The notes below the pieces were generated by a model. The model ran no database searches, was not told the DNA's origin, and saw only the letters and a list, made by a program, of their open reading frames with translations. The position numbers and the translations under genes were made by a program. A DNA stretch of 64,000 nucleotides from Rhododendron vialii. Its lineage: Eukaryota; Streptophyta; Magnoliopsida; Ericales; Ericaceae. Of this stretch, positions 51,520-63,756 are shown in pieces (position 1 is the stretch's first letter; each line of letters begins with the position of its first letter). The stretch is taken from contig NC_080560.1 in the NCBI RefSeq assembly GCF_030253575.1, positions 43,663,001 through 43,727,000 on the forward strand, in the 5' to 3' direction.

Positions 51520-54478
51520 TCAGTGCTTCAAGTCCCAGGTTCGAGTGCACATCAAGGCATCCCTCAAGGCTGGTCCGGAGGCCATGAGTCGTGTTTCAAC
51601 CACTCTTGGTTCTGTGCTAAAAGCCTCACCTGAAGTAGGAACAGACATTGGAATAGCCAGAAAATCACGGGCCATCTTAGACAGGATTGGATACTTGGGG
51701 CTTTCAGCTCTCCACCATTTCAACACATTGAAATCCTGGGTCCAAGGCAAGACAGGTTCCTCCAGATACCGGTCCAAATCAGACTTTGGTGGCTTATTAT
51801 TGGATTCAATGAACTGCTTATACTCTTGCAAACAGTTCGAATTTTTGGAACCTCCTCTCTCCGTGCTTCTTGTTAACTCCTCTTCTGAATCAGAAGAAGT
51901 TGAATCACTCACAGATTTCTCTTTCTCAAGATCTTGGTCCACATAATCACGGTAAATGCCAAAAACGGCATCCAAAACAAGAGCACTTTGCGAGTTCCCA
52001 TCACTTACTTCACGTTTAGAGGAGAGATAGTCTATGTATTTCATCTTATGGCGGGGATCCATTACAGAAGCGATTGACAACACGAAAAACATATCTTCCA
52101 AGTACTTATCAAGTCTCCGTAGCATTTTCTTGGCTACTTTGCTTGTGAAACTATCTGAGCTGATTGTCTCCTTGAATAGAATTGCCCTAAGCTCCTCAAG
52201 ATTATGAAGGAAGATGTTAGCAGTGGGATGTTTTGTTTCAAATATTGTCTTTGCCACCGCCTCGGCACTTTCAACCAGCATACAAATGCATTTGACTTTC
52301 TCCCATTCATCAGCAGAGGGTACATCATAAAAATCTTGCAAATTTTCCGAAGAAAATTCACCCATGGCATCCAACTCCAAAGCCTCCTTTAGCTTGAATG
52401 CTGTGAGGTACCATACAGGAGCAAATTTCCAGGAAATCATTAAACTAACTTTATCGATGATGTCAGATATCTCGTTATATGCAGCGGCTGCCATTCGATT
52501 AAACATCTTGGCACAACACTTCACACAAAATAGTTTTCCATCAAGTCGGAGCTTCTTCTTTTGTTGAACAACATCTTTAATTTCCTCAACCATTTCGTCG
52601 TAAACATTGCTCTCTGCCAATGTAAGACCGGATATCTTGCTCTCAATGTCCCAATCTTTCACAGTTTTTAATGTGGCAGAATGAAGGATTTCATCGTCGT
52701 CACCCAAAATACACCGAAAACCAAGAACCCACCTTTTTAGTTTCCATCTATCATCAATGAAATGCGCTGCTAAGCACATGAATGCATCATCAAATCCACT
52801 AGGCCTGTAGTATCTCAATACCTCAACCGAGAGACTAATTTGCCCATCCATGGTTTTTAAGATATGCTTAACCCTCAGCTTATCTTTCTCATAAACTTGC
52901 AAGCAATTGCGTTTGATAGTACGAGAATCAAGCGGAAACGATGGATTAAGATCTTTCACAAGACGAACAATATCAGGCAATCCTGAGGAGCATATGTACT
53001 TAGCTAATTCCTGTTGCCCTTTCTCATAAGCGATAGCTCCATCGCCATCACCTGTAGCCCTGATTCCATTTTCTGCCTCATCATCACCATCACAATAACA
53101 GGCACAATAGTTATCAGTCCTTTCGACATCCTTGGCATCACCACTTTCATTATCCTGCTTAATACCTAATCAAGGGACGAGCATGATAAGATAGTTATTA
53201 AAAGCAAACACATAAATAAGGTTAAATCAATTCAAGGGGTAGGTTTTTGTCTAGTATTTCAATGTACGAATCTATAAAAATTTTAAAAGTAACTTCCTTG
53301 CATTCTGAAAAGCGTCTGAATTTTTTATATTTCAGGCTCAGTATGTTAGTAGGCCTTCAAATAGTTCCAGTGAGATATTTTCCACTATAGTCGGTGCTTG
53401 GTTGCACCATATTACTATAAACTGATCTTCCGTGGAAAACCATCGGTACCTTATAGTTACCTTCTGAAACTATATTACCTGTCACCAGCACGTATAGCCA
53501 TATCTAGGGCCAACGACCATTTACCACTTTCAGAGTTATATTTTTGGCATTTTGAACCCCTACGCTAACTTACTCTCACCATCCTGATCAGTCATTGCTA
53601 TTGTGTTCAAATTACTCATACAACTTCGGCTTTTCAGATTTCTTCCTTGCCAATAAGTCTATGTTTTGATTTGGTAACTTGACTATAATTCTGTTACTTG
53701 TTTTAAAAACTGTTTCTATATTTATTTTAGTAACTTTGACCATAAGCGTAGCCTTATTCTTGCAATTTTTCATATCTTCCAAGTACAATCAATTTTCAGA
53801 ACCTAAAATGAGATAACAGTTACGACTTAGAACGAGTACTTCAGGATATGTAACTCAATTTTTCGTATCACTTCGACCATAAAGTTTCCACAACACAAAA
53901 AATAAGTTGAAAATCACTCTGTTGATGACAAATTTCTTCGGTCCAACCAAAAAGAACTTTAGTTTCATAGACTATTGATAATTTCTGTTGGGCAAGTGAA
54001 GCCTGATTCGAATCAGGCTTGCTGACTATTTGGGGTTCGACCTGGTATGAGCCGCAGGTGTACTAGATAGTGTTATACGGTAATTGGAGATGTAAACCCT
54101 AGATTACAAATACTTGTTATACGCAGCACCCATGGTATCTTGTACTCTCTTCATTACTTCATCCAATACACAGTGAAAACTGGTGTGAGCCGTGTATGTA
54201 CCAAACTACACAGTTAAGGAACCACAAAAAAATTTCCGCATCTAGCGTTCTTGTTTTCTTTTCTTAATTGTTCTTCACGTGTTGTATGTTTGTTGGTTTT
54301 ACCAATTTCTCTACACTTTCACGGTCATGGAACTAAAATTACATTTGTTGAAAATGTAAACCAGAAGTTTTGACAAGAAAGTACAGTTACCATCGCCATC
54401 AGCTCCCTTGTTTTCAGTACCAAATTCTTTCTCACTCTTCGGCGTCAAAGCATTATCATCAACTTTACGTTTTGGCAT
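51520..54478 (-). CDS. hAT-transposase-derived protein without BED finger, unit 1
   Basis: Exon 1 is 54391-54478 and exon 2 is 51520-53165, phase 1, giving 577 residues; a 5'UTR intron (54484-54717) is likely. Layout: nuclear-signal-like MPKRKV, an acidic linker (about 30-90), the hAT core (YMCLAAHFID-type phrase as FMCLAAHFIDDRWKL; FAPVWYL; VMDPRHKMKY), and the C-terminal hAT dimerisation domain (DLDRYLEEPVLPW, FNVLKWWR, YPILSKMARDFLAIP). It resembles RICESLEEPER/DAYSLEEPER-type domesticated transposases but begins where their core begins, so the BED zinc finger is absent. The expected acidic residue of motif LTxDxW is replaced (SVEVLRY), the second TxDNA-type Asp is lost (LAESNV) and the CCAH histidine is Lys (CCAKMFN). 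Transposition activity is therefore unlikely; a regulatory role is inference. Confidence 0.85.
53992..54087. mobile_element. 96-bp insertion in unit 1 intron with a 22-bp perfect palindrome
   Basis: Absent from unit 2, where TTCTATTGG runs directly into the sequence after it. Flanked by TTGG on both sides (53988-53991 and 54084-54087). Includes the palindrome of 22 bases at 53999-54020 (arm AAGCCTGATTC) and a GGGGTTCGACC phrase like a pol III B box. Too small to classify. Confidence 0.65.
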
Positions 54479-54748
54479 CGAATCTAAGAGAAAAAAAAAC
54501 GAAAATCTTTAGCACGTAGATGCACTCAGATCAAGATGCGTACAATAAAGCAGTAACCAAATCGAAAGCGTCGTTTGTGAAATCGCTGTTCAATTATCAA
54601 AGCTGAAAAAAATCTTAAATAATATTCGGGAAAAGTAGAACCCAAGCAAAATCTAGTATATAAACAAGAACTAATTAACAAAACGGATGACATAGAAGTG
54701 ATCTGTAATGGCTTAACCTTTTGTGCGGCTTCTCGTTCGTGAAGTTTG

Positions 54749-54750
<2 letters not shown>

Positions 54751-54797
<47 letters not shown>
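54751..54797. repeat. (GA)n microsatellite at the 5' end of unit 1
   Basis: About 23 GA units just upstream of the probable leader exon (54718 and beyond). The same tract stands at the same place in unit 2. Confidence 0.95.
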
Positions 54798-54800
<3 letters not shown>

Positions 54801-56299
54801 GGGGTATTCGAGTGTGCGGGGAAATGAAATTGTAGCGAACATAACACGAAAGGATTAGAGCGAGTACTCGGCATGTATTTGGCGGGAAGTTTCCGAATGC
54901 ATCAGATCAGTACACGTGGCTGATGATGTACGACGTTGCGGCCACTCTGTTCGACCTCGCGGCCACACAGGCGACCCTTGCAGCCACCCAATCTACAGTC
55001 CACGCAGTTTCGGAAATAAAGAGTTGTTTTACCAAAAGTCCAAGGGGTCATGTGCCCACACAGGATCTGATCCCGTTTGATTTGGAATTTTGGATATTAA
55101 TTTGTAGGTAATGAGTGTAAAAAAAAATAGAATAATAATTGAAAATAGAGATAATAATTGAAGAGAAATATAGAAAAAATGAGAGTAGATAAATAGGATA
55201 ATGATTAGAATTCAAAATCCAAAACTCAAAACGAACGGAGACTAGATTTGCCCGAGAGTCGTTTGATTTAAATGGTTTAATTACAATTTTAAACTCATTT
55301 TATGTTTTTGCACTAGCGCAACAAACTTGATAGAAAAAAATAGGAGTGTCAAATTTGTACGATGAAATTAAGATGAAACGGTTAATTTGATTGTACAAAC
55401 ATTTCGAATTTTAGATTACGATAAGATGTTGCATGTGGTATTCGCATCATTCACCAATTTATGTGAAGGACAAGTCTACAAGTAAAAAATTACGGAATGA
55501 TCGTTTTATTCGTTTCCAAACCCATTCCAATAAACAACACTCTACCTTAGCAAGTTTAGGGAAGAAAAAATCGCATAAAATTCATGTATATAAAGGGCTA
55601 AGTAACAGAGTGTGCTTGCGTGAGCAAGGTGCTTTCATGCAAAGAACTAAAATTCGCAAGAGCGAGAATTGAGAGCTCAATTGCAGGACACTACTGAAGG
55701 ATTATGTGATTGAGATAGAAAGTGCACTTATCAGTCTTTTTAGCAAAAATTTAACACAAGATTACAGCATTGCACTTTTTTTTTCACCAACTACATAAAC
55801 AAGTCCCACATTTATTAAAGAAGGATTAGTCTCGGTTAAGACATTTATTTGATCGGGGGATCGCAAACCTCTTTCTTTTTTCTTTCATGTGAAGAACCAA
55901 AAAAGCATTAGACAAGAAAATCGCAGCACCAGCTACTTACATATGAAGTTGACAAAACAAGAGCAAGGTATATAGTAATGGGAAAAAAAGTCCCTCTCCA
56001 TGAGACAGACCTGTGATAACATTTTTCCAGTTTTGAAACTATTGGTACGCTTTGGAAAGTAAAGTAAAACCAACCTTCCAACAATAGCAACAATAGTAAC
56101 AGTATCCATACAGTTGGCAGTGAATGAGGGTAGGAGTCCACAAAATAGTGGCCCTAGCCCCATATAACTTAAAAATCAAATTATGTGCTCAAGAACTAAA
56201 GAATGGACCACATGGCACAATTTTGGATTCAAGTCGTTACAGTCGATGATAGGAATTGCCACAAGTATAAAACTTAAACAACTCGGCTCCAAAACAGTT
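54798..56299. other. Spacer between unit 1 and unit 2
   Basis: The first 220 bases hold the probable unit 1 promoter, with repeated GCGGCCAC phrases (54935-54990). From about 55400 the sequence is the 3' flank of unit 2, homologous to 38385 onward. No gene. Confidence 0.55.
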
Positions 56300-59166
56300 T
56301 CAGTGCTTCAAGTCCCAGGTCTGAGTGCACATCAAGGCATCCCTCAAGGCTGGTCCGGAGGCCATGAGTCGTGTTTCAACCGCTCTTGGTTCTGTGCTAA
56401 AAGCCTCACCTGAAGTAGGAACAGACATTGGAATAGCCAGAAAATCACGGGCCATCTTAGACAGGATTGGATACTTGGGGCTTTCAGCTCTCCACCATTT
56501 CAACACATTGAAATCCTGGGTCCAAGGCAAGACCGGTTCCTCCAGATACTGGTCCAAATCAGACTTTGGTGGCATATTATTGGATTCAATGAACTGCTTA
56601 TATTCTTGCAAACAGTTTGAATTTTTGGAACCTCCCCTCTCCATGCTTCTGGTTAACTCCTCTTCTGAATCAGAAGAAGTTGAATCACTCACAGATTTCT
56701 CTTTCTCAAGATCTTGGTCCACATAATCACTGTAAATGCCATTAACGGCATCCAAAACAAGAGCATTTTGCGAGTTCCCATCACTTAGCGTTTGGAGGAG
56801 AGATAGTCTATGTATCTCATCTTCTGACGAGGATCCATTACAGAAGCGATTGACAACACGAAAAACATGTCTTCCAAGTACTTATCAAGTATCCATAGCA
56901 TTTTCTTGGTTTCTTTGCTTGTGAAACTATCTGAACTGATCGTCTCCTTGAATAGAATTGCCCTAAGCTCTTCAAGATTATGAAGGAAGATGTTAGCAGT
57001 GGGATATTTTGTTTCAAATATTGACTTTGCCATCACCTCGGCACTTTCAACCAGCTTACAAATACATTTGACTTTCTCCCATTCATCAGCAGATGGTACA
57101 TCGAAGATTTTCACAGAAGAAAATTCACCCATGGCATCCAACTCCAAAGCCTGCTTTAGCTTGCAAGCTGTGAGGTACCATACGGGAGCAAATTTCCAGG
57201 AAATCAGTTCACTAACTTTATCGATAATGTCAGATATCTCCTTATATGCAGCGTCCGCCATTTGATTAAACATCTCGGCACAACACTTCACACAAAATAG
57301 TTTTCCATCAAGTCAGAGCTTCTTCTTTTGTTGAACAACGTCTTTAATTTCCTCGACCATTTCGTCGTAAACATTGCTCTCTGCCAATTTTAGGACCGGA
57401 TATCTTGCTCTCAATGTCCCAATCTTTCACAGTTTTTAATGTGGCAGTAGGAAGGATTTCATCATCGTCACCCGAAGTACACCGAAAACCAAGAACCCAC
57501 CTTTTTAGTTTCCACCTATCATCAATGAAATGCGCTGCTAAGCACATGAATACATCATCGAATTCCCAACGCCTGTAGTATCTCAATACTTCAACCAAGA
57601 GACTAATTTGCCCATCCATGGTTTTTAAGATATGCTTAACCCTCAGCTTATCTTTCTCATAAACTTGCAAGCAATTGCGTTTGATAGTACCAGAATCAAG
57701 CAGAAACGATGGATTAAGATCTTTCACAAGACGAACAATATCAGGCAATCCTGAGTAGCATATGTACTTAGCTAATTCCTGTTGCCCTTTCTCGTAGTCG
57801 ATAACTCCATCGCCATCACCTGTAGCCCTGATTCCATTTTCTGCCTCACCATCACCATCATTATCACCATCACAGTCATCATCATCACTATCACAATAAC
57901 AGGCACAATAGTTATCAATCCTTTTGACATCCTTGGCATCACCACTTTCATTGTCCTGCTTAATACCTAATCAAGGGAAGAGCTTGATAAGATAGTTATT
58001 TAGAAGCAAACACATATATAAGGTTAAATCAATTCAAGGGGTAGGGTTTTGTCTAGCATTTCAATGTACGAATCCATAAAAAATTTTAACTCCCTTGCAT
58101 TCTGAAAAGCATCCGAACTTTTTGTGTTTCAGGCTCAGTATGTTAAACCTTCAAATAGTTCCGGTGAGATATTTTCCGCTATAGTCGGTGCTTGGTTGCA
58201 CCATATTACTATAAACTGATCTCTCGTGGAAAAACGTTGGTACCTTATCATTACCTTCTGAAACTATATTACCTGTCACCAGCACCTATAGCCATATCTA
58301 GTGCTGACGACAATTTACCACTTTCAAAGTTATATTTTTGGCATTTTGAACCCTACGCTAACTTATTCTCAGCAGCCTGATCATTCATTGCTATTGTGTT
58401 CAAATTACTCATACAACTTTGGCTTGCCGATAAGTCTATTTTTTTTATTTTGGTAACTTGACTATAATTCTGTTACTTGTTTTAAAAACAGTTTCTATAT
58501 TTATTTTAGCAACTTTGACTATAAGTGTAGCCTTGTTCTTGTAATTTTTCATATCTTCCAACTACAATCAATTTTCAGAACCTAAAATGAGATAACAGTT
58601 ACAACTTAGAATGAGTACTTCAGGATATGTAACTCAATTTTTTGTATCACTTTGATCATAAATTTTCCGCAACACAAAAAGTAAGTTGAAAACCACTCTA
58701 TCAAGTATCAATGGCAAGTATCTTTGGTCCAACCAAACGGAACCTTAGTTACAGAGACTATTGATAATTTCTATTGGTGATGTAAACCCTAGATGACAAA
58801 TACTTGTTATACACAGCACCCGGGGTATCTTGTACTCTCTTCATAACTTCATTAAAATATAGAGTGAAAACTGGTGCCGTGTATGTACTCAAACTACACA
58901 GTTAAGGAACCACGTAAAAATCTTCGCGTCTTGCGTTCTTGTTTTCTTTTCTTGATTGTTCTTCGCATATTATATGTTTGTTGGTTTGACCGATTTCTCA
59001 ACAATTTCAGGGTCATGGAACTAAAATTACACTTGTTGAAAATGTAAACCAGAGGTTTTGAGAATAAAGTACATTCACCATCGCCATCAGCTCCATTGTT
59101 TCCAGTACCAAATTCTTTCTCACTCTTCGGCGTCAAAGCATTATCATCAACTTTACGTTTTGGCAT
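56300..59166 (-). pseudogene. hAT-transposase-derived gene, unit 2, disrupted
   Basis: Same structure as unit 1: exon 1 59079-59166 (intact, MPKRKVDDNALTPKSEKEFG), intron 57967-59078, exon 2 56300-57966, and a matching 5'UTR intron (59172-59429). Exon 2 has three lesions against units 1 and 3: a one-base gain near 57386-57394, a CGA to TGA stop at 57313-57315, and a four-base loss near 56788. Each breaks the frame in the core, so no full protein results. The Asp-rich linker is longer than in unit 1 through extra GAT repeats. The C-terminal dimerisation domain is still very like that of unit 1, so the damage is recent or conversion has kept the ends alike. Confidence 0.9.
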
Positions 59167-59459
59167 CGAATCTAGGAAAAAAAACGAAAACATTTAGCAC
59201 GTAGATGCACTCAGATCGAGATGCGTACAACTAAAGCAGTAACTAAATCGAAAGCATCGTTTGTGAAATCGCTGTTCAATGATCAAAGCTGAAAAAATCT
59301 GAAACAATATTCGGGAAAAGTATGATCAAAAAAATAAAATAAAATAAAAATTCGGGAAAAGTAGGACCCTTGCAAAATCTAGAAACTAAACAAGACAGAT
59401 GACATAAAAGTGATCTATAAAGGCTTGACCTGGTGTGCGACTTCTCGTTCTTAACGTTT

Positions 59460-59462
<3 letters not shown>

Positions 59463-59499
<37 letters not shown>
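59463..59499. repeat. (GA)n microsatellite at the 5' end of unit 2
   Basis: About 18 GA units, the counterpart of 54751-54797. Confidence 0.95.
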
Positions 59500-59502
<3 letters not shown>

Positions 59503-61332
59503 GGGCTATTCGGGTGTGCGGGGAAATGGAATTGTAGCGAACACGACAAAGGATTAGGGTATTCGCCATTTTTTTGGCGGGAAGTTTCTGAATGCATCGG
59601 ATCAGTACACGTGGCTGAGAATGTACGACGTTGCGGCCACTCTGTTCGACCTTGCGACCACATACATAGTCACACCTTGCGGCCATATAGACGACCCTTG
59701 CAAGTTGCAGCCACCCAATCTACGCGGCTCAAAAGTCGGGTCATGTGCCCACCTGAAATTGTCCCCTAATAGATTCGCCCGAGAGTTGTCTCATTTACAT
59801 GTTTTAATTACGATTTTAAACTCATTTTATGTTTGATTTTGTGCAAATAAGTATATACAGATGAAATAACTACCACATCTTTACAATCAAATAATTCTAT
59901 TTTAGGACAACAAACTTAATAATAATAATAATAATAAAAGGAGTATCAATTTGTACAATAAAATTAAGATGAAACAGTTAATTTGATTGTACGTACATTT
60001 TGAATTTTAGATTATTTCTTTTTTGATCCGGAATTTTAGATTACTACAAGATGTTACAAGTGGTATTAGCATCACTCACCAACTTATGTGGACAAGTCTA
60101 CTAGTAAAAAATTACGGAATGATCTTTTTATTCCTTTCAAAACCCATTCTTATAAACAACACTCTACCTTAAGCAAATTAAAGAGAAAATTGCATAAATT
60201 CATGTATAGAGAGCTAAGTAACAGAGATTGCGTGAGTTTGCGTGCGTGAGCAAAGTGCTTTCATTGTAAAGTACTGAAATTCGGAAGAACGAGGATTGAG
60301 AGCAAGAGTGAAGGGCACTACTAAAAGATTCTGTGACTGAGATAAAAACTCTTGGTTAAGACATTTGATTGGGGAATCGCAAACCTCTTTCTTTTTCTCT
60401 CATGCGAAGAACCAAAAAAGCATTAGACAAGAAAAACACAGCTCCAGCTACTTACATATGAAGTTGACAAAACAAGGGCAAGGTATATATTGATGGGAAA
60501 AACAGTCCCTCTCCATGAGACAGACCTGTGATAACATTTTTCCAGTTTTGAATCTATAGGTACGCTTTGGAAAGTAAAGTAAAACCAACCTTCCAACAAT
60601 AGCAAGTTAGCAACAATAGTAGTAACAGTATCCATACAATCGGCAGTGAATGAGGGTAGGAGTCCACAAAATAGTGGCCCTAGCCCCATATAACTTAAAA
60701 ATCAAGGAACTTGCCTTCAAATCAAAGCTGAAAGCCAACAAAAAGAGCTGACCTAGAGACCCGATTCAATTTATGTGCTCATTAACTGAAGAATGGATCG
60801 CATGGCACAATTTTGGATTCAAGTCATCACAGTTAACTGATAGGAATTGTCTCAAGTATAAAACTTAAACGACTCGGCTCCAAACTTCGAATAAGCTCTA
60901 CTAATAGACCCAAGTCTAATTCCAACAACTAATGAAAGGTCAACCCAAATGACATTTCAAAACAATTAAACCAAAACATGCGTTCGCACCCTCAAGCAAT
61001 TGAGTTAAACTAACAGCATCATATTGTATATGATCAAGCCCGGAGCAATACCACAACTAAATATAATGCCCAAAATTATAACATACTATGCAGCTTCTGA
61101 AACTATAACAATAACTACTTATGGTCTCCATTTCCGATAGGGAAAGAACTATAAGCCTCGCGATAGCAAAACTTGACCCAGCAAGGCAGAAAAACCTGTT
61201 TCAAACAACATGAGAAGACCAATTGGCTAAATATTCCTATCACAGAATAAGGGCTTTAGAGTATATTGGAAGAAAGGTCTTGGCAAGAAATTGCTTAAAG
61301 ACAACAATCAATTAGACCTACCGGAAACAGTT
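59500..61332. other. Spacer between unit 2 and unit 3
   Basis: The first 260 bases match the unit 1 promoter (phrase ATGTACGACGTTGCGGCCAC at 59621). A short AAT triplet run is at 59920-59936. From about 60060 it is unit 3's 3' flank. No gene. Confidence 0.55.
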
Positions 61333-62990
61333 TCAGTCCTCTAAGTCCCATGTTCGAGTGCACATCAAGGCATTCCTCAAGGCTGGTCCAGAGGCCATGA
61401 TCCGTGTTTCAACCTCTCTTGGTGTTGTGCTAAAAGCCTCATCTGAAGTAGCAACAGACATTGGAATAGCCAGAAAATCACGGGCCATCTTAGACAGGAT
61501 TGGATACTTGGGGCTTTCAGCTCTCCACCATTTCAACACATTGAAATCCTGGGTCCAAGACAAGACCGGTTCCTCCAGATACCGGTCCAAATCCGACTTT
61601 GGTGGCTTATTATTGGATTCTGTGAACTGGTTATACTCTTCCAACCAGTTCGAATTTTTGGAACCTCCTCTCTCCGTGCTTCTTGTTAACTCCTCTTCCG
61701 AATCAGATGAAGTTGAATCACTCACAGATTTCTCTTTCTCAAAATCTTGATTCACATAATCAATGTAAAGGCTACTAATGGCATCCAAAACAAGCGCACT
61801 TCGCGATTTCCCATCATGTACTTCACGTTTGGAGGAGAGATAGTCTATGTATCTCATCTTATGACGGGGATCCATTACAGAAGCGATTGACAACACGAAA
61901 AACATGTCTTCCAAGTACTTATCAAGTGTCTGTAGCATTTTCTTGGCCACCTTGCTTGTGAAACTATCTGAGCTTATAGATTCCTGGAATAAAATTGCCC
62001 GAAGCTCTTCGAGATTAAAAAGAAAGATGTTAGCAGTGGGATATTTGGTATCAAATATTGACCTTGCTATTGCTTCTGCACTTTCAACCAGCTTGCAAAT
62101 GCATTTGACTTTCTCCCATTCATCAGCAGATGGTACATCATAAAAATCTGACACCTTTTCCGGAGAAAATTCGTCCATGGCATTCAACTCCAAAGCCTCC
62201 TTCAGCTTGCAAGCTTTGAGGTACCATACAGGTGCAAATTTCCAGGAAATCAATAAACTAACTTTATTGATGATGTCGGTTATCTCCTTATATGCATCCT
62301 TCGCCATTAGATTAAACATCTCAGCACAACACTTCACACAAAATAGTTTTCCATCAAGTTGGAGCTTCTTCTTTTGTTGAACACTCTCTTTAATTTCCTC
62401 AACCATTTCGTCATACAAATGGCTCTCTGCCAAAGTAAGACTGGATATCTTGCTCTCAATGTCCCAGTCTTTCACAGTTTCTAATGTGGCAGAATGAAGG
62501 ATTCCACCCTTCTTAAACCAAAGACGCCGAAAACCAATAACCCACTTCTTTAATTTCCACCTGTCATCGATAAAATGTGCTGCTAAGCACATGAAGACAC
62601 TGTCTGATCCACTACACGTGTAGTATCTCAATACATCAACTGAGAGACTAATTTGTCCATCCATGTTTCGCAAGATATGTTTAACCCTCAGCTTATCTTT
62701 CTCATAAATTTGCAAGCAATCGCCTCTGATAGAAGGAAGATCAAGCGGAAACGATGGACAGAGATTTTTCACTAGAGAAACAATATCTGGCAATCCTGTG
62801 GAGCAAATGTACTTTGTGAGTTCCCGTTGCCCTTTCTTGTAGTCGATAACTACATTTTCTGTTCCATCATCACCATCATATTGACAATCATCATCATCAT
62901 CATTATCATCACCTTCACAATAACTGTTGCAATGCTTATCCGTCCTTTCGACATCCTTGGCATCATCAGCTTCATTATTCTCCTTTATAC
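61333..62990 (-). CDS. hAT-transposase-derived protein, unit 3, exon 2 (gene runs off the window)
   Basis: Exon 2 is open from the acceptor (TAG before GTATAAAGG at 62990) to the stop, about 552 codons, with no lesions. Order and motifs match unit 1: acidic Asp-rich linker, hAT core (SVDVLRY, CCAEMFN), VMDPRHKMRY, and C-terminal dimerisation domain ending RTWDLED. As in unit 1 the expected catalytic acid of the first motif has moved or changed context, and no BED finger precedes the core. Exon 1, expected about 1.1 kb to the right with the PKRKV start, is not in the window, and an LTR-like insertion at 63757 now lies in the intron. It is the most diverged of the three units. Confidence 0.8.
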
Positions 62991-63756
62991 CTATTCAAGG
63001 AATGAACATGGTAAGATAGTTATTTAGAAACAAACACAAAAGTGAGGTTAAACTAATCCAAAGGGTAGGCTTTTGTCTAGTTCTTCATGTACCAATGCAT
63101 AAGTTTTTTATAAAATCATCACTTCCTTGCTTTCTGAAAAGCATCTGAACTTTTTTTATTTTAGGCTCAGTGTTTTTAGCCTTAAAATAGTTCTGGTAAC
63201 ATATTTTCCACTATTTCCGGTTCTTGGTTTCTCTATATTTCTGTAAAATAATTTTCTGTGTAAAAACGTTGGTAACCTAACACCTGTCACCACTAACTAT
63301 AGCCATATCTCAGCCCGGCAACAATTTACGACTTTCAGATTCATATATTCGGCCTATTTCAACACCTACACTAAGCTATTCTCACGAATCTCACCATCCT
63401 GGCCGTTCATTGCTATTCTGTTTAAATTATCACACAACTTCTTATTTTTTGATTTTTTTCCTCGTGGATTAGTCTATTACTTGTTCGCAAAACCGTTTCT
63501 TTGAAGTGCTCATCATCTTCTTCGTTTCCTTAAGAGTTCTTGCAACTATCCATATCTTCCAACTACAATCAATTTTAAATACCCTATAATGAGACAATAG
63601 TCACAACATAGAATCAGTACTTCAGGATATGTAACTTGTTTTCTGTAACACTTCGATAATAGAAAAAGTTAACAAGAAAAACCGTTGAAAATTATTATAT
63701 CCATGGAAAATATTTAAGGTCCAACCAATCAGAACATTAGCTATAGACACTCGTAT
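62991..63756 (-). other. Intron 1 of unit 3
   Basis: Homologous, with many changes, to introns 53166-54390 and 57967-59078 (phrase TCAGGATATGTAACT kept near 63622). Non-coding. Confidence 0.6.

Noticed and set aside
51520..52980. hAT-derived protein starting at 52980
   Set aside because: That codon is TTG (Leu) in the middle of a longer open exon; the upstream exon with a real ATG and matching phase was found at 54391-54478.
59276..59686. 136-codon minus-strand frame upstream of unit 2
   Set aside because: Its serine/leucine run is the GA microsatellite read in the other strand; it overlaps the unit 2 leader and promoter.
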